Positions 32,872 through 44,187 of a stretch of 64,000 bases of DNA are shown here, in pieces. The notes beneath the pieces were generated by a model. That model saw only the letters and a list, made by a program, of their open reading frames with translations. It was not told where the DNA came from and made no database searches. Where the stretch lies: assembly GCA_003313425.1 (NCBI GenBank), contig NHZP01000069.1:62001-126000 (forward strand). Reading direction: 5' to 3'. Each line of letters begins with the position of its first letter. Position 1 is the stretch's first letter. The position numbers and the translations under genes are program-made. Source of the DNA: Pseudopyrenochaeta lycopersici (taxonomy: Eukaryota > Ascomycota > Dothideomycetes > Pleosporales > Pseudopyrenochaetaceae).

Positions 32872-35800
32872 CAGTGTTCGAAATGGATGGAGGAGGATCC
32901 TCCACCTCCATATCCATAAATCCATAGAGGTTTGGATGGATTGCCAAGCTCATTAGGTCCACCCATATGACACGCCCAATGTTTACAATCTACATAATGA
33001 AAACCTTAAATAAACAGTGAATATCAAGTAAAGAGCTAAGGTTACATAAACTCGTTTAGTTAAGCTAGATATAATAGATTTTGAATAGCTATCTAATTGC
33101 TAACCTGGCTGCTATTGTCGGAGTAGAGAGACTCTTTAAAGAGGACTATCTTATCGCGAGGATCTAGCTCTAGTTAAAATAGGAGATCGTCACTGCTGTT
33201 ATTAAAGATATTAGCTATCTGACTGCTACGAAGCTCCTAAGTGTGCTCTCTTATCTCTACTAACCTATTTCTCCCCTAGTTAGCGAGGCAAATAGAGGCT
33301 TCTACTGAGTCCTCTCTTAGGCAAGCTCTACGCAGGGAGATTATGTTACCGGCTAAGCTGAAGATCCTCTCTGCCTCACTACTTATAGCCGGGATAGAGA
33401 GGATATTAATCGCTATCCGCGAGAGGCGCGGGTACTAAGCTTTAACGGAAGGCCTCATCCAGAATTTAAAGGGCGCTAAAGTAGAGTTGTGCTCGAGGCG
33501 ATTAGCAAGATAGCTATCGAGCTTACTCTTAATTATAGGTGTAAGGGAGATCTTTTAAGTCTCCTTAAGAGCTTTATTAATTTAACGAAACTTTAGTTTC
33601 TTGCGTTATTGTTAGTTGCTGGATATCTCTAAGAGAGCCTCCTAGGATAAGATTAATAGCCTAGAGATTAGTAGTTCCTTATACTCCTTTTAGTATAGCT
33701 CTTTAATAAGAGTAATACCGCTCTAAGCGTCTTTAAGGCCCTATTCTCGCTCTAAATATTGCCGCTTAAGGCGAGGATTAAGGAGGATCGCTACTGTGTA
33801 GGCGGGCGTGCGGTCAGTAATTCTATAGTAGTAACTTACTTTCTGCTAAGCCTGCTTAATTACTACCTAGACTAGCTAATTAGGGGGATATTTAGCGTAA
33901 TAGAGCTTTAGTTTCTTAAGATTCTTAAGGAGGATCTTTAGAACAGGTATAACGTCTGCGAATCTACTTGCAGAGGCCTTATTTAGCCTACTTTTAAGCT
34001 TCTTAGTTCCGTCTTTAAAGGGCTTGAGTAGCTCTGTAATCTCTGTAATAATTGCCTAGTCATTAGGCTTTATATAATTCTAGAGAATAATCCTCGTCAC
34101 TAAGTCCTTAGGCTGCTTAGAGAGGGGTTTTTTAACCCGCTCTTTTACTAGATATTTAAGACAGAGTATCTTAAGGTCTAGGAAGTACTTAATTACTCTA
34201 CAGAGCCTTAGGGCGCGTACGATTATGTTGTAGGTTAAATTCTATTAAGTTAAGTTATTTATAATAAGGCTAAGAATCTAGGGATCGCTAGAAGTATTTA
34301 GGTGACTCTCTTCCTATATAGTCTTTTAGGCGTTATTAAACTGTTGAAGTCGTCCTAGAGACCTTCGAATCTATTAAATAATAGTCGCAAGATAGCTAAT
34401 TAGGCCCTTCTTTCGCCATGCGGTAACCTTATATTTTAGGTTATTAATATTAGCGACAACGTTCTTAAACATCTCGTAGTCTGCTCCCTAGAGGACCTCT
34501 TTAGCAACAATATTAATTATATAGCTAGAACAACAGAGGCGGCGCCAGCGAGGATTCAAGCAGAGCTCCTTGTAAATAAGCTCTACTGCCTTATTGTTAT
34601 TTATAGCGTTATCTAGTATAAAGTAACTAATCCTCTCTTAAATCCTGTAGTTATTAATAACTCTTAGAACGTTAGTGCAGAGCTCTTTTCTACTATAAGT
34701 ATCAGCTAACTCTATAAGAGCTAAAAGAGCTAATTAGCACTTGCTATCTTTGTTAACCTAGTAAGCGACAATACTATTAAGAGCCTTTATCCTTTAAGAA
34801 GTCCAGACGTTAAAGGACAGGTAGATTTAGCTGCAAGAGCTTGTAAGAAGCTTCCTAATATCCGCCTTATGCTGCTTAAACTCTTGCATAACCTACCTCT
34901 AGACTATGCAATTAGTTAGCAATCTTAATTAATTTAAAAAGGGCGTTAGGCGAGAGAGTAGTATTTAAAAATAGGAGCTCTAAAGCTTATAGAAGGGGAT
35001 GTTGTCAAAAACCACCTATCTTAGGAGGTCCTTATTAGAGATATCTTGATTAAATAACTAGGTGAGCTCGTTCAGGATCTGGCGCTGCACAGGGTCGTTT
35101 CTATCTAGCCTATCTAGGAGAGTTTCGTCGTTAAATTGGGCGTCGTAAGGAAGGTCTTTCTCTATCTTAAAGGTCGTATAATAGAGGTTTCTAAAGTAAT
35201 CTCGGGCACTGCAGCAGCCTTTAGTAATATTAAGCTTGCAGGTTAACCTCTAGCTAATTATATAATACGTATAGTATAAGAAATAGGTTAGAATAGCCCT
35301 CTAGCTATTACCTTGATCTACTCAAGCCTCGAGAGGCACTCCGTACTTCCACCACTATGCGCGAGTCTTAATAGCCTTTGATAGCAGAGTGAGGCCGTCA
35401 AGCGCCGGATCATCAAAATCCACCCAGGAGTAGTTGAAAGGCGATTGAAAAACAGGTCTACTATCCTTATTGGTGCGCTGCAGCCTAGTAGGGACTAGAA
35501 CGTTCTTAGACTCTAGCTCTGTAAGTGACTCTTCATCCGAGGTTAAGTCAGCTCTATTAGATGGCGGTTGTGCAGAGGGCGAAGGAGCGTTAAGGGATGA
35601 TCGAGTTCGCTTTCTCGACTAGATAGCAGCCTAATAAGACGATTGCGACCCCTCTAGCAGCATTTGATTAGGTACTGGGCGAAATAGAGGTTAGTGAGTG
35701 AGGGAATGGAGAGAATCGCTAATAAGATAGATGAGACAACGTAAGAATCACCGCTGAGCACAGGCTAACTATCTACTTTACTGCGGCGACTATAGCTTTA

Positions 35801-35926
35801 GTATTCCCCAAAAGGATAGCTGAAACGTCTCTTATACGCTAAGAGGTCCTTCCAAACCTCCATGGCTCTCTGGAAATGGATGGAGGTCCATGGAGGTGGA
35901 TTTACCTCCATCCGTTTCGAACACTG
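32872..35926 (-). mobile_element. hAT DNA transposon, complete ends, RIP-mutated
   Basis: Left end cagtgttcgaaatggatgga and right end tccatccgtttcgaacactg are inverted copies; CAGTG..CACTG ends and an 8-bp duplication are hAT hallmarks. The flanking octamer atactgtg occurs at 32864-32871 and again at 35927-35934, a perfect target duplication. The subterminal parts carry repeated cctccat/atggagg motifs. The 3055-bp body is heavily RIP-mutated. A minus-strand transposase relic is visible, including ILSIPAISSEAERIFSLAGN in the hAT C-terminal dimerisation block at about 33320-33410. Confidence 0.9.
33270..35640 (-). pseudogene. hAT transposase relic
   Basis: On the minus strand, short coding-like stretches between many stops include a probable N-terminus near 35600 (acidic, Ser/Pro-rich, then W..GWILMI). 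Downstream are pieces of the RNase-H-like core, and near 33320-33410 the conserved C-terminal IPAISSEAERIFS block. TAG/TAA codons occur throughout. Limits are approximate. Confidence 0.65.
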
Positions 35927-36431
35927 ATACTGTGCACAGTTTCTAAGGTGCATCTAATTTGCTGGCTTTATCGCCTTCTAAACTAGTAGGCGCGATTTTA
36001 CAGTATAAAGCGTGCTTAGCATTATAAGCAGTTATAAGTAGGATGTACTTATTTTCGTACTATCTAAGGGCAGCATTGTCGAGTCTTACCTAGATAAAGA
36101 GCACGCTGGACATAGTCCTGTTCAGATTGAGCTGGAGTAGGTTCATTAATCGCATCTAATAGTTAGAGATAGATTGTAAATTAAAGTAGGTTAGGCTGTA
36201 GATAAGACGAGTCACAAAAGGATTAATGCATGTGTCTCGTCTACTAACAATATTATACCTGGGTATATAGTTATAAATAGTAACTGGTTTAGCAGCTGTT
36301 AGCGCGCCAAACTTATTCCCAACTAATTAGAAGAGATGCTGTTACTAATAATCTCCGTCAGACTGGCTAAAAAGAGCTTTAGTAAGCTAACAGCTGCTGA
36401 ACTAGTTATCTAAATAACTATTTATTACTAT

Positions 36432-36530
36432 ATGCCTACTGTCGTCTCCCCTAACCCGTGGAGAAGGACTAGTCGCCCTTTAACACACCCGACAAGGTCT
36501 AAGGAGATTCGCGGCAGAGCTCTTATACTG
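36432..36530. repeat. Dispersed repeat copy, related to 40088-40187
   Basis: The stretch from actgtcgtctcccctaaccc to cagagctctta matches 40088-40187 on the same strand, with differences mainly of transition type. The segment caacccgacaaggtct/cacacccgacaaggtct is almost unchanged. Here it ends abruptly at a possible LTR start (tgttgtta). I do not recognise the source. Confidence 0.55.
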
Positions 36531-36642
36531 TGTTGTTATAGGTAAAGCGAGTAGGTTGTTAATTGAACGAGGTCCGACTTAGGGAGCTGGACTGGTTATA
36601 TATAGTTCCCAGTCCCCTGTTCACGTAACTGACTTCTAACAC
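36531..36642 (-). mobile_element. Possible short LTR, minus orientation
   Basis: On the minus strand a polypurine tract (gagggggag) is followed by TGTTAGAAG. About 112 bp further the sequence ends ACAACA, giving TG..CA-type ends, with a TATA-like tatatatag inside. This fits a 3' LTR of a Copia-like element whose body is missing. No target duplication was confirmed. Confidence 0.45.
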
Positions 36643-36866
36643 TCCCCCTCGGCACCTTAATTAAATTTTATAGGTTATGAACACTGTAGTGTAAAGCCGC
36701 AAGCGACAGAGACAGCTGAACGCCAGAAAAGATAATATTTGTATTTAAAAAATATGTTCGGACAAGTTCAGCTAATGCGACTGCATTTGCTCGTGTCTAG
36801 TTTACGTTAATAAGCGAAACATGCAACTGCATTACCTATGTAAATATACCTGACCTAACGCATCTA

Positions 36867-37075
36867 GTTTCGCCATAGAAGTCACACCCTTTGACATGCT
36901 CTTGCAAAGGCTAAGAGCCTCTAGCCAGTGGAGATACTTCTTCCTCAGAAACACATCAACAGCGCCTCTGTCTTGCAGACTAGCGGCGTAGCTTGCCAAG
37001 GTCTTGGAAGCTGAGTCGTAGCGGTGATCAATCCAGTAGATACACGAGTAGCGCGACGCTGCTAGCGAACCTGCA
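36867..37075 (-). pseudogene. HNWD-type NLR fragment (region before WD40)
   Basis: The minus strand reads LAASRYSCIYWIDHRYDSAS followed by DRGAVDVFLRKKYLHWLEAL SLCKSMSKGVTSMAKL, then a GT donor at the same relative position as in the gene at 3186-6269. It has no stops. Compared with the plus-strand copy at 5235-5450 it keeps Trp where that copy has TAG. Flanking NACHT and WD40 parts are absent. Confidence 0.8.
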
Positions 37076-37079
37076 TTTC

Positions 37080-38317
37080 GTTACATGATCCATTCATTAT
37101 AATCTTTTGCATGTGATAGGCAATGAACTATCTTTGTTTTCTGCTTCAGCCGCGCGTATGGCTGGCAGACAGGGAACCAATTGGCCAGCCACGATGCCAC
37201 AATGGGAGACCTCACATGTGATCCTTGCACTACAGTAATACGTCTTCAAGCACCTCGGGAGAAACCGAACGTGCACATTCCTATCAACCATTCTGGGTCA
37301 TTCTTCTGACTATCGCAGGACACTTGATCTCATTTCCGTTACCTGAGCGTGGACACCTATACTCTATTGAAAATTTCGGGAAGCCTTCCCAAAGCGTCAA
37401 CTCCACAAGCCGCAGACATTCGTAAAGCAGTTGATAGTTCATTCCCTTCCTAGAATATGCTATAAGTAATGTGCTTATCATGCCAATGCGGCAGAAGGAG
37501 GCGGCGTATCCCAGGCACGGTTTCTCGAGAGCTTCCCGCTCCCTTAATGGGTTCGACTTGGCAACCTATTTGAGAAGCGTGAAATACGCAGGCACTCGCA
37601 AGATGTGAGTCTTCTATATGTACTCGGAGAGCACAATATGCCAAACCTTATCGGAGCACTTCCTCATCCTGTTTCTTGTCTAGAATTCGAAAACGAGCGT
37701 TATGGATGTCCTGTTTTTGCTGCCATGGCGCCTGGGAGCAAAGAGGCTGTAAACGAAGCCTAGTAATGAAGCCTGTTAAACCACAACTTTGTTAAGACAC
37801 TCTATCTGCTTAATCGTCTTCGCTCCTAAGCTTTGCCCTACTCTATAGTATCTGATAGCGCGCACCTGAGAAGACTCGCTCTGCCTCTACCGATATAGCT
37901 AGTACTAAAGAATATTAATTACTGTGCGGGAAAGACGTAGGTACTATGTTTATTGTTACTCTTAATACTACTACTCTAGCGCAGTCTTCGTAGAGATCTC
38001 GGTAGGGTCAGCTTCGATAAAAGATTCCTAATCATTGGCGAATGTTTAAACTACATTAAGATTGTTAGTATAATTACTCTAATACTGTGGCGTATATAAC
38101 GCAAGTCTTAATAGACTTGAAATTATCTCTATTTTAAGTATAATCTTGTGAAGACCTGTACTACGGGGGTAGTATAGGGCAAGGTTGGTTCTCGGGGATA
38201 GAGTGAGGTCGTACGAACAAAGCTTCAATACTAAGACAGTAAGAGTGCGCTCCTGTAAAGAGTATTGAGGAGTTGTGTGAGAACGGTTATATTGCTTTCA
38301 CTATTCGGAAGAACGGC
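37080..38317. other. Mixed region without a recognised gene
   Basis: A segment at 37108-37200 resembles the sequence at about 30333-30418 upstream of the intact SAT4 gene. Short frames on both strands (37097-37644) have no signature. A plus-strand stretch near 37620-37760 (NLIGALPHPVSCLEFENERY) looks coding but I cannot name it. From about 37760 the sequence is RIP-like. Confidence 0.35.
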
Positions 38318-38410
38318 TCGCTTGAATTCCAGCAATACTGCAAGGATAACAAGATTATTACTCTCTGCATGCCTCCGCACTCGTCGCATCTGCTACAGCC
38401 ACTTGATTAG
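38318..38410 (+). pseudogene. pogo transposase scrap
   Basis: The stretch reads LEFQQYCKDNKIITLCMPPH SSHLLQPLD and then a TAG. This is the DDE-domain block just before the third catalytic residue of pogo transposases. About 30 codons remain, embedded in RIP-like sequence. Confidence 0.7.
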
Positions 38411-38599
38411 GCTACTAGCTGCTGGGCTATGAAGGTTATATTCGCCAGAGTTATTTCGGTAATATGATATCGCATCCCATGGTTCGCGTACATGACGTGC
38501 ATTGCGAGCATACCTGGCTTGCTGTTTAGTACGTTTTGTCTACCTTCGACATATTATCGACCAGTCAATTGCTGGTGGTTTTGGCGTACCAAATGTAAA

Positions 38600-38787
38600 C
38601 ATCAGCGAAGTCACCGCTGCGACATCATCCCACCTGTTGACTTTTCAGAAATCACGATACATGGCATACGGAAGAGGCAATACATACCATACTTCGTCTT
38701 GCGAATTCGCCACTCGACGAATCGCAACGCAACTAGCGTGGTCGCGAGTCCAACAAGGAAGAAGTTGGCCGCCAGTTGGCTCGTCAT
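38600..38787 (-). pseudogene. SAT4/rhodopsin-domain N-terminal fragment
   Basis: From an ATG at 38787 (minus) the sequence reads MTSQLAANFFLVGLATTLVA LRFVEWRIRKTKYG. A GT donor and likely intron follow, then WDDVAAVTSLMFTFG. The first helix and the following WDDV motif fit the SAT4 family. Phase across the intron is not perfect by my reading, so a small indel is likely. Nothing recognisable follows. Confidence 0.5.
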
Positions 38788-39336
38788 GATGGGGAACTGG
38801 AAAATGTTTGTCTTCGTCAATGGATCTGTGGGTTGCATACTGTGCTATGATGATATCTCGAGGAACGCTGCCGAATCACACGGCACACAACTCGATCTTG
38901 AACGAAGAACTTCCATGCTTGCTTTTAGGGTCTCTGTCCATACCGCAGAGCAAAGATTGAGGAATCCTTGCTACCAAACATCAGCAGAAGCTAGAATAAC
39001 CCGAGTGTCTGGTCAGGACAATTGGGGACCCTTCGGTGCATGCCGTTAGTGTACCTGGGGATGTTATAGCGCGGCTCACACGCCGTCACCCGCGATGGAT
39101 CTGGACGGGTCCGCATTGGATCGTCAAGCACCCGGTGGCCTATTCACGAGTCACAAGTTAGCATACCAAGAACACAATTGTGGAGCTGAACTGCACCCCG
39201 CTTTCGTCTGAGGAGGCTCATGTGCTGATCCAAGATGCTAACTTGCCTCTCGCAGAGCTCTCTACCACAAAAGTACCCCGAATCTCGAGTGATATTCAAA
39301 ATTTTCGCATCGCCCCGACGCTCGAATATAATCAAC

Positions 39337-39460
39337 ATGGTTGACCCTACTAGTTGTACGACATCCTTTGATGCCCTGTCGATCAAGGAGCCGGACTTCG
39401 TTGTCATTGGTGGTGGGATCGGGGGTTTGGTGGTCGCGAATCGTCTAAGCGAGACATTTC
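39337..39460 (+). pseudogene. GMC oxidoreductase N-terminal fragment
   Basis: From the ATG at 39337 the translation has EPDFVVIGGGIGGLVVANRL SE. The GGGxGGxxxAxRL signature is the FAD-binding Rossmann fold of GMC oxidoreductases. After about 40 codons homology is lost, though the frame stays open to 39630. It is probably a 5' remnant. Confidence 0.5.
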
Positions 39461-41531
39461 GATGCATTAGCGTGCTGAGATGCCACCCAGAATGTGCGAG
39501 GCTTTGTCCATCGATAGGCGTTTCTGTGACGGCTTCCGCCTGCGTCCCAATCAAGCATATCCTTGCTTTTGCGTCATGTCAAGTCCCTCTTAAAACTTCG
39601 CCGAATAGCTACGCAAATGACAGCCCCTAAGGAAGAGACTACGCTCTATAAAAGATTTCATTTGACGAATTAGCGTGTATACTAATGTCGAAACATCATA
39701 TAAAGCAAAGCGCAATTGAGGGATAGGTGTTCACGAATCACGATGATGCCGAAATTGAAGATGGGACTTGAGTCGTCAGTGCAACTAAGCCGATTTGTTA
39801 TCAGGACAGAATCCGCTCCATTCGCGGCTTGCCGGCTCGCAGGTTAGCTTAAGCCACGATACCCCGGACCCCGTTGCGCACCTGGCAGTGTCTGCAGTGG
39901 TCACAACACACACAGCACAGCCACTGATGGGCTTCCCGGCCAGGCCATCACCAACCGACATCGTTTGCGATGTCCTGTATCGACGAGCCTTCGAGCGGAA
40001 CAACATCGCCTCTCGCGCGAATCAACTCACAGACACTCGGCACGCTACGATCGATACCATAACATACAGCAGTCACACAGACGGCCTTGTCCACTGTCGC
40101 CTCCAACCCCGTATCGAAGGAGTGGTGCCCCTTCCACACAACCCGACAAGGTCTGAGAAAATTCGCGCAACAGCTCTCATGCTCAGTAGGCTCGACGGCT
40201 CGCACGAGCGCAGCATCGTTTTCGTGGAGCTACGTCACGACGAAATGCTGCTATCTCTGCGTTCGGCGGCAAGTCACACCAGACACCATGGCCACATAAG
40301 GGACCTAGTGCGAGGCAGCAAAACACGAGGGTGCAAGAACGACGGAACTCAACCCCAGCCCTGAGGGCACGAGGGCAGGTACATCATACTGGAGGCTTTC
40401 TAGCATTACTTTCATCTATCTAAGACTAATTTGGTACAGTTGTTCCTTTCGATAGCCCCATGTCCAAAAGCCCTGAACATTACTCTTTCTTCATATCACT
40501 GATTTGCTCAACAACAACAAAGGCGCTGCAATACTTATACCCAGCCTTTACTCGGCGGTCGTCCAGTTTCGTCTTAACCGCGTGTCGGTGGCATTTACGG
40601 CATTAGTCTGGAGAGGATAGCATTTGAGGCGATAGAATTATTGAGGTTTGAGATCGTCGTGAAGCTATGCTTGGTCGAAGGGTGGCAGTTCGTGATGGAT
40701 AGACTGAATGAGCTGCGACTGGCTGGTGCCCTAGAGACGAAGTGGCACCCTGGAGCTGCTGCGACGTGTATTGATACATGTCGCTTTGTACTTTAGTAAG
40801 AAGTTAAGTTAAAAACACTGATGCGTGGAACACCATACCGAGAATATGAGGTACTTCCTGCCATTTCGATCATATCAAGCGTATCCGTCCGACAATGGGG
40901 AGGAGGCAAGGAGCTTTCAGACACGTAATTAGGACAAGAGCGGACTGCGCAGTGACGTCATTAATCACAATACCGTACTTGTTTTGTGGTAGCCCCAGAG
41001 GATCAGGTGACTCAACAACTGCACCCCAGTACGCCCATCGCGTCCACAAACGATGACCTATACTTCGTACTATACTCGATTTCGACTGCGTCCGCACACA
41101 AGCAAAAGTCCACCGCATACGTTGAGCGATGCTGCAACATTGTGGCCAGAGCAGGTCGGCCGTCCTTCCTGCATTCCACGAACGAGGCGGTCGATGGTGG
41201 ATGGACCGAGGCAATAAAGAAACGTTGGAAAGACAGAGCGGGTGACAAGGTCGTCGAAGGCAAGCAGAAGAAATAGCAACGCAGCCGACTGCAGTCAATG
41301 CGGAAAATGAAACGTATGGCCCAATAACGACAGATTGCATAGCGCAATTGCCGCCCATAAGCCATTCCGAGCTCATCGCCCTGCCGTCGTTGTCTACAGA
41401 ACCTCATTAGATCTCTGCAGAGAGTCGCTCGATGTCCACTTGGTCGCAACACACTCCGTTCGACACGGCGAGCATCTTTATGAAGACTACACAACAACCC
41501 TCTAGTTCGACCAAATCGTCGAGAAGTCGAT
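39461..41531. other. Region without a confidently recognised gene
   Basis: Overlapping frames on both strands reach 189 codons (39795-40364 plus) and 168 codons (40870-41376 minus), without a family signature. Two dispersed repeats lie here: 39804-39885 (inverted copy at 56990-57070) and 40088-40187 (direct copy at 36432-36530). A 96-codon frame at 40986-41276 with a Lys-rich end could be real but is unsupported. Confidence 0.35.
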
Positions 41532-41990
41532 CGAAGGTCGATGTGTTTATAAGAGAGAAGTATCTGTACAGGGTGGAGGCTCTCAGCCTTTGCAAGAGCA
41601 TGCCGGAGGGGATAGTGTCAATGGAAAAACTTGGGGGTTTAATCCAGGTAATTCACAAATAACTAATACTGTCTCGGTGTAACATATACTAACGTAACCT
41701 AGGGAAGAGAAGATGCATGCGCCTTGATCGAACTAGTTCGAGATGCCTGCCGATTCATCATGTTTCATAAGTGGGCTATCCAGAATAATCCTCTTCAAGT
41801 ATATGCGTCCGCACTCGTATTCAGCCCAACTCGCCGCCTGATAAGAGGTCCATTTAAGAGGGAGCCGGACTAGATCACAATAAAACCGGCTATGCAAGAT
41901 AAATGGAGCTCTTGCCTCAAGACGCTCGAGGGCCACCGCGATTCCGTCGAGTCGGTAGCCTTCTCGCACGACTCGGCCTGGCTCGCGTAT
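41532..41990 (+). pseudogene. HNWD-type NLR fragment (pre-WD40 and first blade)
   Basis: The first exon part reads VDVFIREKYLYRVEALSLCK and SMPEGIVSMEKLGGLIQ, followed by an intron at about 41649-41702 with a ctaac branch motif. The next exon reads ELVRDACRFIMFHKWAIQNN PLQVYASALVFSP, has one TAG at about 41871, then CLKTLEGHRDSVESVAFSHD before homology ends. The same segment, with the same intron position, exists in the copy at 3186-6269. Confidence 0.8.
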
Positions 41991-42723
41991 GGTGAAACAC
42001 GTTACGTACTATGAATAACATCAGGTACCCACCTCTCGTATTATTTTACCCCTGGACCCTAAGTTTTTCCCAGGGTCGACGAAATCAGACCGTATCTCTC
42101 TTCCACCGGAAATTAAAACCGCCAATGTGACTAACGAGCCAATGAATAACCCTCAAAGCCACAAGATCATGCGCCTTACATAAAAGCTACCCCTGCGCCA
42201 CATTCTGTGCGGCTAAAACCTCATTTCGCGAAACTTCGTGTCATCAGGCGGCTAGTATGTACATGGGAATTTGGTAGGGGGCCGAACGGCTCGGCGATAT
42301 CGAACTGGGTTACGCTTGAATATCATTACATAGAAGCCGCACCTAGCAGTCTTAGAGTCACGGTGATGTACACCGAATATGGTCATGAGAGCGGTTTGGT
42401 TAGATACGTCAAGATACAATGTTCATGAAGGGACCAGAAATACGATATACGACTGCGCTAAACAGCAAGATAGACGAGAGTTTCTAAGGTTAGTATCACA
42501 GCCTTAAGGAAGGGAAGAATAATTCGCATTCGACTTCGCATTCAACTTTGCCAATCTTCTGAGAATTTGAATACAAAAGACTGCCATTCTCTCTCCTCAA
42601 AATCACCATCATCAGCAATTAGCACTTCCAATTCAATCTACTCATTCAATTCAATCCACTCACAAACATCAACACCGAGTTCTTCACCACTTCGCCTATC
42701 CCACCAACTCAAGACTAATCAAT
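41991..42723. other. Upstream region of the defensin-like gene
   Basis: No gene is recognised. The last about 150 bp before the ATG are pyrimidine-rich with repeated attcaattcaa motifs. That is typical of a 5' untranslated leader of a well-expressed fungal gene. No TATA box is clear. Confidence 0.4.
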
Positions 42724-43196
42724 ATGCGCTTCACTGCCATTGCCGCCACCTTCTTCCTCATCGCCGGCGCCCTTGCCGTCCCAGCCCCCGAAGCCTGGGA
42801 TGTCAACGACAGTGAGGGCATTAATGTGACGGCAGACTTCGAGAAGCGCGCCCCTACTGCTGTTGAGATCATGAAGCGCGGCCATGGATGTGGTGTCTTT
42901 TCGAGTGATGATGGCATCTGCAACTTCCATGTAGGCTGCCCATTCTTTCCGCATCATTACCCCAGTGCCCCTAACCACACTTTCAAGAGTTTAGAAGCGA
43001 CGAATGCTAACGGAAACTTAGTGCAAGAATGAGGTTTCATACAAGTGCCCTAATGGTAAGAAGATTAAGCCGAGCTCAGGCAAGTGCGGTGGACCTCTCC
43101 GAGCGTAAGTTGCCCAAATATGCTAAAATAAAGAAGCGAATGGCTGAGCTAATTGTGATTAGGAGGTGCGACTGCCACTATTCTAAGGGATGTTAA
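42724..43196 (+). CDS. Secreted 8-Cys peptide, plectasin-like fungal defensin candidate
   Basis: Three exons (42724-42930, 43022-43104, 43163-43196) splice into 107 codons; introns are 91 and 58 nt with GT..AG ends. Residues 1-18 form a signal peptide (MRFTAIAATFFLIAGALA). A propeptide follows with Kex2-type Lys-Arg pairs at 41-42 and 51-52, leaving a 55-residue basic mature part starting GHGC. Its cysteines are at mature positions 4, 14, 18, 26, 39, 47, 49 and 55. The Cx3C (14-18) and CxC (47-49) pairs are the cysteine-stabilised alpha-beta signature. GxGC, the DD before the second Cys and the CxxHCK block match plectasin-type peptides; the fourth pair of cysteines is extra. Family assignment is inference from this pattern. 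The neighbours do not form an operon-like group with it. It is likely secreted and antimicrobial, or otherwise an effector. Confidence 0.75.
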
Positions 43197-43616
43197 ATCT
43201 CTAAAGAACGTATGTGAGTTAACAGACAGCTGGATGGACGGAGATAGAAGGCAGTCTATAGTAGAGAGATGGTTGGTTCGGAGAGTAGTATAAAGGGTGT
43301 TTGCTTCATTTTTACTTCTTACTATTATTTTATCAGATGATTTTAGGTGTAATAGAAGTCGAATTTAACATATTTCGCCTTTGCCTCACATTTTGAATTA
43401 AGACGACATCGTCCCAACGGTACAGCAACGAATATCCATACGCCCTCTACCTCATTTTAATCTAGTTACGCTTTCGCTAGCGCTTCATTCAAAAGCGGTT
43501 AGTAAGCCTATGTCCTTTCTTGCATTTTAATATTAGTCACTTACTGACACCGGTGCAATGGTTCCAGGGATCCTAGCGTCAGATCACAGTTTCCCCCGCA
43601 AACTCTATAGTTTATA
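43197..43616. other. 3' flank of the defensin-like gene
   Basis: No gene is seen. It contains the presumed 3' untranslated region, then ordinary sequence up to the pogo left end at 43617. Confidence 0.4.
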
Positions 43617-44110
43617 ACGTGGGTACCCACCTGATGCACGTCACCACCTGATGCACGCAAACACCAAAACACGACCAATTTTTGACGCGTCACAGCACCA
43701 CCAATATAGCAGATATGGAGGAAGCGCTTGCTGCTCTAGAATCCTTGAAGCTTGGAGAGTCTTTTAGCTATACAGAAGTTGCAAAAAGCATAGTGTTGAC
43801 CGGTCAACCTTGTCGCGTCGCCATCGAGGCATTACTCAAAGCAATGCATCTAAAATTGAAAACAGCAAGTTACTCAACACCACGCAAGAATCTGAGCTTA
43901 TACAGTATATCCATAAGCTTTGCAAGCGTGCATTACCCCCTTCTAGGCAAATGATTCGGAATTTTGCAAGCCAAATTGCAGGAAGGCCAGCAGGCAAAAA
44001 CTGGGTTGATCGCTTCATCGCCCGCCATGACATATACCCTTGGTCGCAGCCGCTTCAACGCTGATTCAGCCTTCAAGTATAGCCTCTACTTCGAGCTATT
44101 ACAGCACACC
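43617..44110 (+). mobile_element. pogo-type element, 5' end and transposase N-terminus
   Basis: After a TA dinucleotide (43615-43616) the end acgtgggtacccacctgatg continues into a second cacctgatgcacg copy. The transposase relic reads MEEALAALESLKLGESFSYT (43714 onward). After a frameshift it reads LLNTTQESELIQYIHKLCKR, PPSRQMIRNFASQIAGRPAG KNWVDRFIARH and DSAFKYSLYFELLQHT. Thus the N-terminal HTH and CENP-B domains are present. The DDE domain is missing, cut off at about 44110 by the next element. Confidence 0.75.
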
Positions 44111-44187
44111 AGTCATCCATGAGCCCCACCAAAATTGACGCGTCCCAGCGCGTTCAAGCAGCAACAACCTCTCCACAATAGCTTAAA

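Noticed and set aside
38492..39049. 185-codon plus-strand frame
   Set aside because: It overlaps the SAT4-type fragment on the minus strand and has no recognisable domain or repeat of its own.
40986..41276. 96-codon plus-strand frame with Lys-rich end as a possible small gene
   Set aside because: A longer antisense frame overlaps, no motif or intron evidence was found, and the region contains dispersed repeats; left as unresolved.
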